This document shows, one piece after another, positions 54,563-63,577 of a stretch of 64,000 nt of DNA. The number at the start of each line of letters is the position of its first letter. The stretch's first letter is position 1. The translations under genes were made by a program, and so were the position numbers. A model generated the notes under the pieces. It worked only from the letters and a program-made list of their open reading frames with translations. It was not told the origin of the DNA and made no database searches. Origin of the DNA: Sphingopyxis sp. (GTDB lineage: Bacteria; Pseudomonadota; Alphaproteobacteria; Sphingomonadales; Sphingomonadaceae); NCBI GenBank assembly GCA_016463225.1, contig JAEMRT010000006.1, forward strand, positions 67,779 to 131,778, written 5' to 3'.

Positions 54563-54730
54563 GGCGCTCGGCGAGCATCGATATTAAGAGAGACGTCCGT
54601 TTTGGGCTTCCCGTACCGAACGCTGCCAGCCGTCAACCAGCCAGACCGTTGCGAGGATCAGGGCATATCAGTTCCTACGATCGGCACATCGACAACCGAT
54701 GTTGCGCAGCGGCGCGGATGCTATGGCGTC

Positions 54731-56221
54731 ATGATGACGACTCCTGACCCAGCTGGTGCAGCAATCGCGATCGACGGCGGACTTGTCCGCGGTTGTCTTG
54801 ACGGCCCGATTATTCGCTATCTTGGTATCGCCTATGCCGCTCCTCCTGCGCGCTTCGAACTACCGCGCATGCCGACAGCTTGGGACGGGGTTCGAGGCAT
54901 GGACGATCCCGGCCCGGGCGCGCCGCACCGGATCAAGGCGTTCCCCGAGATCGATCCGTCGCCGTTGATCGGCCATGGGAGCGATGGCCGCGACGGCGAC
55001 TATCTTCGCCTAAACGTCTGGGCGCCACGCGATGCCAGGGCGGCGCCGGTCATGGTGTTCGTCCATGGCGGCGGCTTTGTCGCTGGCAGCAAGGATGCGG
55101 TGGTCCATGACGGCAGCGCTTTCGCTGCGTCGGGCGTTATCTGCGTCGCGATCAACTACCGGATGGGGATCGACGGTTTTCTGCCGGTGCCGGGGGCGCC
55201 GACCAATCTGGGGCTACGGGATATCTTGTTCGCGTTGGCGTGGGTGCAGCGCAATATCGCGGCGTTTGGGGGCGATCCGGCGAATGTGACGGTGTTTGGC
55301 GAGAGCGCGGGGGCGATGGCGATCGCCGATCTCGTCACCTCGCCGCTCGCCGAGGGGCTGTTCGCGCGCGCGATCATCCAGAGCGGGCATGGCGCTATGG
55401 TGCGTGAGATTGACGTGGCGCAGCGACTGGTGCGGAAGTTGGCAAAAGTGCTGCGTATCGTGCCCGATGCGAGCGGATTTACACCGGTGTCCAACAAGGA
55501 TGCGATGGATGCGGTCGAGAAGGTGGCGAAGCCGTGGGCGATCGACTTGCGCGACCGGAACGGGCGCGAACCGGTGTATGGGATCAGCCGGTTCATTCCG
55601 GTTTACGGCGACGATGTGCTGCCCGACAAGCCGATCGATGCGCTGCGCAAAGGGGCGGGGCGCGACGTCGAAGTTGTCATCGGGAGCAATGCCGACGAGA
55701 TGAACCTGTATTTTGTGCCGACCGGGATACGCAAAAAGATCGGCGGGCTGCTTGCGCGCTGGCTGCTCGGGCGCTCGCATCCGCAGGCCAAGGCGGCCCT
55801 GCTGGCCTATGGTTACAAGCAGAAGGGGGTGCGGCCGGGCGAGGCGATGACGCGCGCGATGACCGACCTCGTGTTCCGCTGGCCGGCGCGGCAATATGCC
55901 GCGGCGCATCAGGGCAAGACGTGGCTGTACGAATTCGACTGGCGCTCGCCCGCATGCGACGGCGAGCTGGGCGCGTGCCATGGGATTGAGATGCCGTTCG
56001 TGTTCAAGACGCTGCCGACCGTGACCGGGCCGCGCGGGCTGGCGGGGATGGACCCGCCGCAGGCGCTGGCCGAGCAGGTCCACGATCTGTGGGCGGGTTT
56101 TGCGCGCAGTGGATCGATGCCCTGGCCGGAGTTTGATGGTGACCGAATGGTGTATCAGATGACGCGCGGCGAAGCGGTCCACGAACCGGTGATGCCCGCC
56201 GCCGCTTTCGTGCCGGAATAG
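54731..56221 (+). CDS. Type B carboxylesterase
   Basis: This 496-residue esterase of the carboxylesterase/lipase (type B) family has RYLGIAYAAPPA, LRLNVWAP, VMVFVHGGGFVAGSKD with the oxyanion hole and the nucleophile serine in FGESAGAMAI near residue 195. A likely acid/base triad completes it with IGSNADEMN and ACHGIEMPFVF, containing the histidine near 420. No signal peptide is visible from this start; the ATG pair at 54731/54734 lacks a strong ribosome-binding site, and an earlier ATG at 54602 would add 43 unlikely residues. In context it may release 2-hydroxy acids from esters. Confidence 0.88.
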   Translation: MMTTPDPAGAAIAIDGGLVRGCLDGPIIRYLGIAYAAPPARFELPRMPTAWDGVRGMDDPGPGAPHRIKAFPEIDPSPLIGHGSDGRDGDYLRLNVWAPRDARAAPVMVFVHGGGFVAGSKDAVVHDGSAFAASGVICVAINYRMGIDGFLPVPGAPTNLGLRDILFALAWVQRNIAAFGGDPANVTVFGESAGAMAIADLVTSPLAEGLFARAIIQSGHGAMVREIDVAQRLVRKLAKVLRIVPDASGFTPVSNKDAMDAVEKVAKPWAIDLRDRNGREPVYGISRFIPVYGDDVLPDKPIDALRKGAGRDVEVVIGSNADEMNLYFVPTGIRKKIGGLLARWLLGRSHPQAKAALLAYGYKQKGVRPGEAMTRAMTDLVFRWPARQYAAAHQGKTWLYEFDWRSPACDGELGACHGIEMPFVFKTLPTVTGPRGLAGMDPPQALAEQVHDLWAGFARSGSMPWPEFDGDRMVYQMTRGEAVHEPVMPAAAFVPE

Positions 56222-56225
56222 GTCC

Positions 56226-56999
56226 ATGTATCTGGAGAAGCTTCGGCTTGACGGGCGCACCGCCTTTGTGACGGGCGGCGCGCAGGGGATCGGGCTGGCG
56301 GCGGCCGAAGCGCTGAGCGAAGCGGGTGCGACGGTGACGATTGCCGACCGCGATGGCGTGGCGCTTGAACGCGCGGTCGCTGCCCTTGCTGCTAAAGGAT
56401 ATGCGGTTTTCGGAGAGACGCTTGACGTGACCGATAGCGCCGCGGTCGACGCCGCCGCGGCGGCAATGCGCGCGCGCGAGGGCCGCATCGACATCCTGAT
56501 CAACAATGCCGGGATCGCGCGCAGCGAGACCGCCGCCGAGGATGTCGCTGACGAACATTGGCTGAATGTGCTCGATGTGAACCTGAATGGCAGCTTCTGG
56601 TGCGCGCGGGCGTTTGGGCGGCACATGCTGGCGGCGGGGCGGGGGAGCATCGTCAATGTCGGGTCGATGTCGGGCTTCATCGTCAACCGGCCGCAGCCGC
56701 AAAGCTATTACAACGCGTCGAAGGCGGCGGTGCATCAGCTGACCAAAAGCCTCGCCGCCGAATGGGCGACCCGCGGCGTGCGGGTGAATGCGGTGGCGCC
56801 GACCTATATCGCGACGCCGCTGAACGCCTTTGCCGATCAAGAGGGCGAGATGGTTCGCCGCTGGATCGACGGCACGCCGATGGCGCGGCTGGGCGAGCCC
56901 GAGGAGGTGGCGGCAGTGATCCTGTTCCTGGCGTCGGACATGGCGAGTTTGATGACCGGGAGCGTGGTGCTGGCCGACGGCGGGTATAGTTGCTGGTAG
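56226..56999 (+). CDS. Short-chain dehydrogenase (3-hydroxyacyl/polyol type)
   Basis: This 257-residue classical SDR has the dinucleotide motif VTGGAQGIGLAAAEALSEAG, acidic ADRDG after beta-2 (favouring NAD), LINNAGIARS and the catalytic Ser in NVGSMSGF. The YNASK motif YYNASKAAVHQL lies near residue 160, and the C-terminal MTGSVVLADGGYSCW is typical. It starts four bases after the carboxylesterase stop and is surely co-transcribed. The substrate is unknown; 3-hydroxy acids or sugars are common for this type. Confidence 0.92.
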   Translation: MYLEKLRLDGRTAFVTGGAQGIGLAAAEALSEAGATVTIADRDGVALERAVAALAAKGYAVFGETLDVTDSAAVDAAAAAMRAREGRIDILINNAGIARSETAAEDVADEHWLNVLDVNLNGSFWCARAFGRHMLAAGRGSIVNVGSMSGFIVNRPQPQSYYNASKAAVHQLTKSLAAEWATRGVRVNAVAPTYIATPLNAFADQEGEMVRRWIDGTPMARLGEPEEVAAVILFLASDMASLMTGSVVLADGGYSCW

Positions 57000-57015
57000 C
57001 GGACGCCGAAAACAT

Positions 57016-57091
57016 CGTCATTGCTAGCGAAGCGAAGCAATTCAGGGCGGTTGACGCCAATCTGGATTGCTTCGCTTCGCTCGCAATGACG
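57016..57091. repeat. Palindromic intergenic repeat (REP-like)
   Basis: The 30 bases at 57016-57045 (CGTCATTGC then TAGCGAAGCGAAGCAATTCAG) and the 30 bases at 57062-57091 are inverted repeats with two mismatches. The GCGAAGCGAAGC core is a common extragenic palindromic repeat in many bacteria. It sits between the SDR and TonB receptor genes and can form a long hairpin that would separate the two transcripts. Confidence 0.75.
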
Positions 57092-57149
57092 GGACGGGAC
57101 ATCCACGCTCTGCAAACCCCGTCTGCCGATCGGCACAGTCGACAACCTT

Positions 57150-57179
57150 TCATATAGGTCGTAAAGCTGTCAGATAGGT
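57150..57179 (+). promoter_or_regulatory. Direct-repeat site upstream of the TonB receptor gene
   Basis: TCATATAGGT (57150-57159) and TCAGATAGGT (57170-57179) are direct repeats exactly 20 bases apart. The 17 bases AAAGCTGTCAGATAGGT (57163-57179) recur with one mismatch just upstream of the araC-type gene at 62077-62093. Direct repeats of about 20-21 bases are typical of AraC-family binding sites. This is therefore a candidate operator for that activator. Confidence 0.6.
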
Positions 57180-57219
57180 TCCGACGGGCGGCTCAGACCG
57201 CCGTTTTTGGGGATGTCTG

Positions 57220-59355
57220 ATGACCAAGCTGAATTTTGCCGTTTCCACCGCCGTGCTGGCGACCATGCTCGCCGCGGCGCCCGCCTATGCGCAGGATGCG
57301 AGCGGGCCTGCTGCCACCGAAGGCGAAGAGGACGGCGTGATTGTCGTCACCGCGCGCAAGCGCGACGAAACATTGTCCGATGTGCCGATCGCGGTGACCG
57401 CGATTGACGGCGACACATTGACGGCGCGCGGGATCAATTCGGTGCGTGAAGCTGCGGTCTTGTCGCCGGGGCTCAACATCAACAGCGACGGCAGCGGCCG
57501 CGCGTTCGTAGCGATCCGCGGCGTCGGGGTGACGCTGGTGCAGTCGGTACAGCCCGGCGTCGGCCTGTTCATCGACGGCATTTACCAGCCGAACACGGCC
57601 TACCTCAACAACCCGCTGCTCGATGTCGAGCGTATCGAAGTGCTGCGCGGGCCGCAGGGTACGCTCTATGGCAAGAACACGCTGGGCGGCGCGATCAACG
57701 TCATCACCCGCGCCCCGAGCGACGTGTTCGAGGCGCGGGCGAATGGCAGCTATGCCGGCCCCGACAACAGCTGGCTGGTGTCGGGCGCGGTGAGCGGCCC
57801 GATCGCGGGCGACGTGCTGGGCTTTCGCATCGCGGCATCGCACCGCCAGCAGGACGGTTTCCTGACCAACACGCTGCTCAACAAGGACGCCAACCGCTTC
57901 AACACCGATTCGATCAACGCGACGCTGCGCCTCGCGCCGTCGGACGGCTTTTCGCTGACGATCAAGGGCTATTATGACTGGGTCAACGGGGCGAACACGC
58001 CCTATTCGCGCGTCAGCGGGCCGACCGATTATCGGCGGGATATTCAGTTCAATGCGCTGAACGAAATTTCGTACAAATATCGCGGCATCAACGCGCGCGC
58101 CGAAGCCGATCTGGGTGGTGGGTCGAAGCTGAGCGTCATCGGCGCCTATGATATGCGCAACAGCTTCGCCCCCGATAACGATGGCGATTTCGGTCCGACC
58201 AACACGGTGTGCACCGTCGGCCGCGACAGCCTGCGCACGATGACGCTGGAAACGCGGCTCGACAGCGAATGGACCGATCAGATTTCGACGCTCGTCGGGC
58301 TATTCACCAGCAATGAGGCGACGCGCGCGAATGTCACCGACACGATCTCGCTCGTCCATCCGGTCTTTGGCCCGATCAGCATCGTGCGGAACACGGTGTC
58401 GAAAAATGTCGCCGACACTTATGCGGCATTCGGTACCATGTTCTGGAAACCCAATTCCGATTGGGAAGTCGCGCTGGGGCTGCGCTACGATCGTGAGAAC
58501 CGGGTTTCGCGCAGTTCGATTTCGGGCGCCATCCTGCCGATCGCAAAACTCAAATCGAGCGAGTGGCAGCCCAAGCTGACGGTGTCGCGCAAATGGACCC
58601 CCGACCTGATGACCTATGTGTCGGTCGCACGCGGCTATCGCGGCGGCGGGTTCAACGCGCCGACGGCGCCGACGCGCACCTATGAAGGGGATTCGGCGTG
58701 GACTTATGAAGCGGGTGCGAAATATGCGACGCCCAAGCTGATGCTGTCGGGCGCTGTTTTCTATAATGATTACAAGAATTACATCGGCCTCAACTCGATC
58801 GCTCCCGCAGCGGGCGGGGGGCTCGTCACCGTCGACCTCAACACCGGCGACGTCGAAAGCTATGGCATCGAACTCGAAGCGATGGTGCGGCCGGTATCGG
58901 CGTGGACGATCCGCGGCGGCTTTACCTATATGCATGCGCGGATCACCGACGACAGCGCCTATGTCGGCACGACGGGGCGCCAGCTGTCGTCCGACCGGCT
59001 GACCTTCCAGCCCGACTGGATGGCCAACATCTCGACCGACTACCGGATCGAGATGAGCGGCGAAGATGAAGTCGTGCTGAGCGCGGGATTGTTCGGCAAG
59101 GGCAAGCGGCTGGCGGCGACGCTGAATGAGACGACACCGACGTTCCTCGACAGCTATTGGCTGACCAATGCGTCGATCGCGTATCGCACCGGCCCGGTCG
59201 AGATCGCGCTGTTCGCCAACAATCTGTTCAACACCGAATATTTCGAAAGCTATATCGAAAAGACGACGCTGGCGCTCGCGGGGCTGCCAGCCTCCGACCT
59301 TGGCATCACCGGCGACCGCCGCCGGTACGGTGTGCGCGCCAGCCTGAAGTTCTGA
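57220..59355 (+). CDS. TonB-dependent receptor
   Basis: This 711-residue outer-membrane receptor has a signal peptide (MTKLNFAVSTAVLATMLAAAPAYAQ), the TonB-box strand GVIVVTARKRDETLSDVPIAVTAI, and a plug with VGLFIDGIYQPNTAYLNNPLLDVERIEVLRGPQGTLYGKNTLGGAINVITR. The barrel ends in the aromatic residue of GVRASLKF. A possible AraC-type site lies at 57150-57179. It is followed by a D-2-hydroxyacid oxidase gene after two bases, so it probably imports the compound that cluster degrades. Confidence 0.94.
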   Translation: MTKLNFAVSTAVLATMLAAAPAYAQDASGPAATEGEEDGVIVVTARKRDETLSDVPIAVTAIDGDTLTARGINSVREAAVLSPGLNINSDGSGRAFVAIRGVGVTLVQSVQPGVGLFIDGIYQPNTAYLNNPLLDVERIEVLRGPQGTLYGKNTLGGAINVITRAPSDVFEARANGSYAGPDNSWLVSGAVSGPIAGDVLGFRIAASHRQQDGFLTNTLLNKDANRFNTDSINATLRLAPSDGFSLTIKGYYDWVNGANTPYSRVSGPTDYRRDIQFNALNEISYKYRGINARAEADLGGGSKLSVIGAYDMRNSFAPDNDGDFGPTNTVCTVGRDSLRTMTLETRLDSEWTDQISTLVGLFTSNEATRANVTDTISLVHPVFGPISIVRNTVSKNVADTYAAFGTMFWKPNSDWEVALGLRYDRENRVSRSSISGAILPIAKLKSSEWQPKLTVSRKWTPDLMTYVSVARGYRGGGFNAPTAPTRTYEGDSAWTYEAGAKYATPKLMLSGAVFYNDYKNYIGLNSIAPAAGGGLVTVDLNTGDVESYGIELEAMVRPVSAWTIRGGFTYMHARITDDSAYVGTTGRQLSSDRLTFQPDWMANISTDYRIEMSGEDEVVLSAGLFGKGKRLAATLNETTPTFLDSYWLTNASIAYRTGPVEIALFANNLFNTEYFESYIEKTTLALAGLPASDLGITGDRRRYGVRASLKF

Positions 59356-59357
59356 CC

Positions 59358-60761
59358 ATGGCGGGGACGGCGCATTCGGGGGAACGCAGGCCGCTCCCCG
59401 CCAGCCTGGTAGGGGCGCTGGAGGAGCGGTTTGGGGACCGTTTCCAGCGGGGCGAAGCGGTGCTCGGGCAGCATGGATCGAGCGAGTCCCATTTCGCTCC
59501 CGTGCTGCCCGACGCCGTCGTCTTTGCGCATTCCACCGACGAGGTCGTCGCGCTGGTGAAGCTGTGTTCGGCCGCCGGCATCCCGATCGTGCCATTCGGG
59601 GCGGGGACGTCGATCGAGGGCAACGCGCTCGCGATCAACGGCGGCATCTCGCTCGACATGAGCCAGATGGACCAGGTGATCGCGGTGAACGCCGAGGATT
59701 TCGACTGCGTCGTCCAGCCCGGGGTGCGGCGCGAGGAATTAAACCTACACCTGCGCGATCAGGGACTGTTCTTTCCCATCGACCCCGGCGCCAATGCAAC
59801 CATTGGCGGCATGGCATCGACCCGGGCGTCGGGGACCAACGCGGTGCGTTATGGCACGATGAAGGACGCGGTGCTCAGCCTCCAGATCGTGACGCCGCAA
59901 GGGACGGTGATCCGCACCGCGCGCCGCGCGCGCAAGTCGGCGGCGGGTTATGACCTGACCCGGCTGTATGTCGGGTCCGAAGGCACGCTGGGCATCATCA
60001 CCGAGGTGACGCTGCGGCTGCACCCCGTTCCCGACACGATTTCGGCGGCGGTGTGCAGCTTCGACGCCTTGGGCGGCGCGGTCGATACCGTGGTGCAGTC
60101 GATCCAGTGCGCGGTGCCACTGGCGCGCGTCGAAATCCTCGACACCAAACAGATGATCGCGGTCAACCGCTGGTCAAAGCTCGATTATCCCGAAGCGCCG
60201 ACACTGTTTTTCGAATTTCACGGCAGCGCGATGCATGTCGCCGAACAGGTCGAGACGGTGAAGGCGCTGGCCGAAGCCAATGGCGGCAGCGCGTTCAACT
60301 GGTCGAACCTGCCCGAAGAACGATCGAAGCTGTGGCGCGCGCGGCACGAGGCCTATTATGCTGCGGTCAACATGCGCGGCGGCGCGATCGGCTGGGCGAC
60401 CGACGTGTGCGTGCCGATCAGCCGTCTCGCCGAATGTATCGCCGAAACGCATGTCGATCTGGAGACATCGTCGGTCCCCGCGACGATCCTCGGCCATGTC
60501 GGCGACGGCAATTTTCATGTCATCTTTTCGATCGACCCGAACGCGCCCGAAGAGATGGCGGAAGTCGAGGCGATCAACGCGCGCCTCGTTGAGCGCGCGC
60601 TGGCGATGGACGGCACGTGCACTGGCGAGCATGGCATCGGCATCGGCAAGCAGGACTGGCTGGTTGCCGAGCTGGGCGACGCGGTCGAGCAGATGCGGAT
60701 GATCAAGCGCGCGCTCGATCCGCAGAATTTGTTCAACCCTGGCAAGATTTTTGCGTTGTGA
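59358..60761 (+). CDS. FAD-binding D-2-hydroxyacid oxidase (GlcD/DLD type)
   Basis: This 467-residue flavoenzyme of the D-lactate dehydrogenase / glycolate oxidase subunit family has a PCMH FAD domain (about 45-225: VPFGAGTSIEGNALAINGGISLDMSQM, GANATIGGMASTRASGTNAVRYGTMKD, YVGSEGTLGIITEVTLRL). The C-terminal domain has HVGDGNFHVIFSIDP near residue 390 and CTGEHGIGIGKQDWL near 435. It should oxidise D-lactate or another D-2-hydroxy acid. The start at 59358 is two bases after the TonB receptor stop, and its own stop overlaps the MFS gene (TGATG). It complements the L-specific oxidase of the same cluster. Confidence 0.93.
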   Translation: MAGTAHSGERRPLPASLVGALEERFGDRFQRGEAVLGQHGSSESHFAPVLPDAVVFAHSTDEVVALVKLCSAAGIPIVPFGAGTSIEGNALAINGGISLDMSQMDQVIAVNAEDFDCVVQPGVRREELNLHLRDQGLFFPIDPGANATIGGMASTRASGTNAVRYGTMKDAVLSLQIVTPQGTVIRTARRARKSAAGYDLTRLYVGSEGTLGIITEVTLRLHPVPDTISAAVCSFDALGGAVDTVVQSIQCAVPLARVEILDTKQMIAVNRWSKLDYPEAPTLFFEFHGSAMHVAEQVETVKALAEANGGSAFNWSNLPEERSKLWRARHEAYYAAVNMRGGAIGWATDVCVPISRLAECIAETHVDLETSSVPATILGHVGDGNFHVIFSIDPNAPEEMAEVEAINARLVERALAMDGTCTGEHGIGIGKQDWLVAELGDAVEQMRMIKRALDPQNLFNPGKIFAL

Positions 60762-62086
60762 TGGCGGCGCAGGCTGACACGCTGACGGATCGGGCCACGC
60801 GCCTGACGGCGCCCGCAACGCTGGTTCCGCTGTTGTTGCTGGCGCTGGTGGCGACGATGGGATTCACCGCGCTCGGCAGCTTTGGCACGATTCAGGAAAG
60901 CGCAAAGGCCGAGCTGGGGCTCACGGACGATAGCCTGGCGCTGATCCAAGGGCTGGGTGCGGCGGTGCCGATGGTGCTGTTTTCGATCCCGATCGGCATA
61001 TTGGTCGATCGTCGCAACCGGGTGCGGCTGACGATCGGGCTGGCGCTGCTGTGGACGCTCGGGACTTTGCTCACTGCCTTTGCGCCGAGCGCGGGGTGGC
61101 TCACCGCGGCGCGGATGCTGGTTGGGATTGGTTCGACGGGATCGCTGACCGCGGCGTTGTCGCTGTGCGCCGATTTTTGCGCACCCGAGCAGCGCGGTCG
61201 CGCGATGCTGATCGTCAACCTCGGCAAGGCGCTGGGGGTCGCGCTCGGCTTTGCACTCACCGGCTGGCTGTTCGGCCTGCTCACCGATTTCGCGGCACCG
61301 GGCTGGCTCGCCGATCTGGCGCCATGGCGGAGCACGCATGTCCTGTTAGCAGCGATCAGCGCGCTGTGCCTGTTACCTTTGCTGTTGCTCCGCGAACCCG
61401 AACGCCGCGAGGTCGAGGCGAGCCCCAATGCGCCCTTCCGCATCGTGGCCGCCGAACTGTGGTCGCGGCGGTCGTTCCTCGGCCCGCTGTTCGCGGGGCA
61501 GGTTGCAGTCGTTATGGCCGATGTCGCGGCGACGGTGTGGGTCGCGCCGGTACTGTCGCGCGACTTCGGACTTCAACCGCAGCAATTTGCCGGATGGGTC
61601 GGGGCGCTGATGTTCGGCACCGGGGTGGCGGGCGCGGTGCTCGGCGGCTTGTCGGCCGACATCGGCCAGAAAAGCCAACGGCGCGGCGGCATCTTGCTCG
61701 GCGCGGTAATCGCCGCGGGGATCGGGGTGCCGGCCGCGCTGTTCCCGCTGATGCCCAGCGTTGCGGGCCTAGCGGTCGCGCTCGGCGTGATGTCGATGTG
61801 CGGTGCGGTGACCGGGCTGATCGTGTCGGTCGCGCTAACCGTGCTGTTGCCCAACGAGCTGCGCGGGCTGTGCATCGGGGCGTTTATCGCGATTGCCGGA
61901 TTGATCGGCTTTGGGCTGGCGCCGTGGATCGTCACGCAGGTGAGCGGGTTGATGGGCGGCGAGGCGATGCTGGCCGAAGCGCTGGCGCTGGTCGGTGTGA
62001 TCGTCAGCGCGTTGTCCTTCTTCGCCTTCATGCTCGCGATGCGGCGGGCGCCCGAACCTGTCATACAGCTATTGCCAAAGCTGTAA
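60761..62086 (+). CDS. Major facilitator superfamily transporter
   Basis: This 441-residue inner-membrane permease has about twelve hydrophobic segments. Its N-terminus (ALVATMGFTALGSFGTIQESAKAELGLTDDSLALIQGLGAAVPMVLFSIPIGILVDRRNRVRL) resembles spinster-like or phthalate-type MFS carriers. RMLVGIGSTGSLTAALSLCADFCAPEQRGRAM lies near residue 125. The start shares its first base with the last base of the oxidase stop (TGATG), proving co-translation. It likely carries the monomer taken up through the TonB receptor. Confidence 0.9.
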   Translation: MAAQADTLTDRATRLTAPATLVPLLLLALVATMGFTALGSFGTIQESAKAELGLTDDSLALIQGLGAAVPMVLFSIPIGILVDRRNRVRLTIGLALLWTLGTLLTAFAPSAGWLTAARMLVGIGSTGSLTAALSLCADFCAPEQRGRAMLIVNLGKALGVALGFALTGWLFGLLTDFAAPGWLADLAPWRSTHVLLAAISALCLLPLLLLREPERREVEASPNAPFRIVAAELWSRRSFLGPLFAGQVAVVMADVAATVWVAPVLSRDFGLQPQQFAGWVGALMFGTGVAGAVLGGLSADIGQKSQRRGGILLGAVIAAGIGVPAALFPLMPSVAGLAVALGVMSMCGAVTGLIVSVALTVLLPNELRGLCIGAFIAIAGLIGFGLAPWIVTQVSGLMGGEAMLAEALALVGVIVSALSFFAFMLAMRRAPEPVIQLLPKL

Positions 62087-62093
62087 GATAGGT
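62077..62093 (+). promoter_or_regulatory. 17-base motif shared with the TonB receptor promoter
   Basis: AAAGCTGTAAGATAGGT lies across the end of the MFS gene and just before the araC-type gene. It matches 57163-57179 at 16 of 17 positions. The region 16-24 bases upstream also carries TCATACAGCT. It is probably an AraC-type operator for autoregulation, defining a regulon with the receptor gene. Confidence 0.55.
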
Positions 62094-62122
62094 ATAGGTG
62101 AGTCGGCGAGGGAGTTTCGTCC

Positions 62123-62872
62123 ATGCCGAGCAAGCACAGCGTCATCGTCTCGTCCGAAATGACGACCTATGTCGGCCCCGGTCTCTGCGAACGCCTTCTC
62201 CTGCCCCCCGACGCGCTGTTTATCGGCTTTGGCGATGTCGGCGAGCCGGTGGTCCGCACCCTGGCATTTCGCGAACTGGAAAGCGAAGCGCATCTGCTGG
62301 TGTTCGCGGTGTCGCGCGGTGCGTGCCGCCGGTTGTTCGATGCGTTGCCCGATCCCGGCGGGCGTTGGTACCTGCCGTCGGACCTGCGCGCGCTTGGCCA
62401 GTCGATCATCGCGCCCGAATGCGACGCCGCCGCGGCGGATACGCTGCGGCTGGCGCGGAGCATCGAGATGCTCTGCCAGTTTTTCGCCGCGCTGCGGTCG
62501 GGCAGCCTGGTCGCCGTAGAAGGCCAGCCGAGTTTGAGCGAGGGCGACATTTCGCGGATCGCGGCGGCGCGGCGGATCGTCGACGAACGCTGGCACGAGA
62601 AGCTGACGATCGACAATATTGCGCGCAGTTGCGGGATCAATCGCGACAAGCTGACGCGCGGCTTTCGCGAGCTTTATCATTGCAGCGTTGGCGAGGCGCT
62701 GAGCGAGCGGCGCCTGCGGCAGGCGTGGACCTTGCTGGCGGCGAGCGATCTGCCGGTGGCCAGCATCGGCTATCGATGCGGTTATCTGAACAACGCGAGC
62801 TTCACGCGCGCCTTTTCGCGGCGGTTCGGCATGGCGCCAACCGCGATGCGGCGGATGGGGGTGGCGGCATGA
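62123..62872 (+). CDS. AraC-family transcriptional regulator
   Basis: This 249-residue regulator has an N-terminal effector-type region without a clear cupin (about 1-145). The C-terminal double helix-turn-helix at about 150-245 reads RIVDERWHEKLTIDNIARSCGINRDKLTRGFRELYHCSVGEALSERRLRQAWTLLAASDLPVASIGYRCGYLNNASFTRAFSRRFG. Its stop overlaps the following GntR gene (ATGA, 62869-62872). The shared 17-base motif at its own promoter and at the TonB receptor promoter makes it the likely activator of the cluster. Confidence 0.92.
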   Translation: MPSKHSVIVSSEMTTYVGPGLCERLLLPPDALFIGFGDVGEPVVRTLAFRELESEAHLLVFAVSRGACRRLFDALPDPGGRWYLPSDLRALGQSIIAPECDAAAADTLRLARSIEMLCQFFAALRSGSLVAVEGQPSLSEGDISRIAAARRIVDERWHEKLTIDNIARSCGINRDKLTRGFRELYHCSVGEALSERRLRQAWTLLAASDLPVASIGYRCGYLNNASFTRAFSRRFGMAPTAMRRMGVAA

Positions 62873-63573
62873 GCGGGATGATCGACCTGGGCCGCGGCTC
62901 GCTCGTCGATCGCGCGGTCGACGCGGTGCGCGACTATATCCGCACCCATGACCTGAAGGTCGGCGACACGCTGCCCGGCGAGGGGAGCTTTGCGACGCAG
63001 CTGGGGGTTAGCCGACCGGTGATGCGCGAGGCGTTCGGGGCGCTCACCGCGCTGCGGCTGGTCGATGTCGGTAACGGTCGCAAGCCGCGCGTCGCGGCAA
63101 TCGACGGATCGGTGATGGCGGCGTCGATGGGGCATGCGGTCAACACCGCGCAGGTGTCGCTCGCCGATGTGTGGGAGGTGCGCCGGACGCTGGAATTGCG
63201 CACCGCCGAACTGGCCGCGATCCACCGCAGCGAGGAACAGGCGCAGGCGATCCTGACTGCCGCGCACGGGCTGTCGGTCGAGCATGACGAGGCGGCGCGG
63301 ACCGCGGCGGACACGCGCTTTCATCAGACAATCGCGGCCGCCAGCGGCAATCAGCTGTTCCTGCAGATCGTCCGCTCGTTCGAGCAGCTGATGGCGGTCG
63401 CGATCCCGCGCGCCTGGGCGGGGCGCACGACGCGCGAAGAGCGCGACGAGACGCTGGCGTTGCACCGCGAGGTTGCCGAGGCGATCGCGGCGCGCGATCC
63501 GGCGCGCGCGCGCGCGGCGATGGACAGCCATTTCAACAATTCGATCGGCGAAATGCTCAAGGATCAGTTCTGA
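62869..63573 (+). CDS. GntR-family (FadR/FCD-type) transcriptional regulator
   Basis: This 234-residue regulator has an N-terminal winged helix-turn-helix (LVDRAVDAVRDYIRTHDLKVGDTLPGEGSFATQLGVSRPVMREAFGALTALRLV). The FCD effector domain runs from about 95 to 230 (VWEVRRTLELRTAELAA, DTRFHQTIAAASGN, LHREVAEAIAARDPARARAAMDSHF), whose Asp/His residues bind a metal and carboxylate ligand. FadR-type regulators commonly sense organic acids such as lactate, which fits the neighbouring hydroxyacid oxidases. The ATG at 62869 overlaps the AraC stop (ATGA). Confidence 0.93.
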   Translation: MSGMIDLGRGSLVDRAVDAVRDYIRTHDLKVGDTLPGEGSFATQLGVSRPVMREAFGALTALRLVDVGNGRKPRVAAIDGSVMAASMGHAVNTAQVSLADVWEVRRTLELRTAELAAIHRSEEQAQAILTAAHGLSVEHDEAARTAADTRFHQTIAAASGNQLFLQIVRSFEQLMAVAIPRAWAGRTTREERDETLALHREVAEAIAARDPARARAAMDSHFNNSIGEMLKDQF

Positions 63574-63577
63574 GCCG

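Noticed and set aside
57016..57091. A CRISPR repeat pair
   Set aside because: Only two arms in inverted orientation with a short spacer; no array, leader or cas genes.
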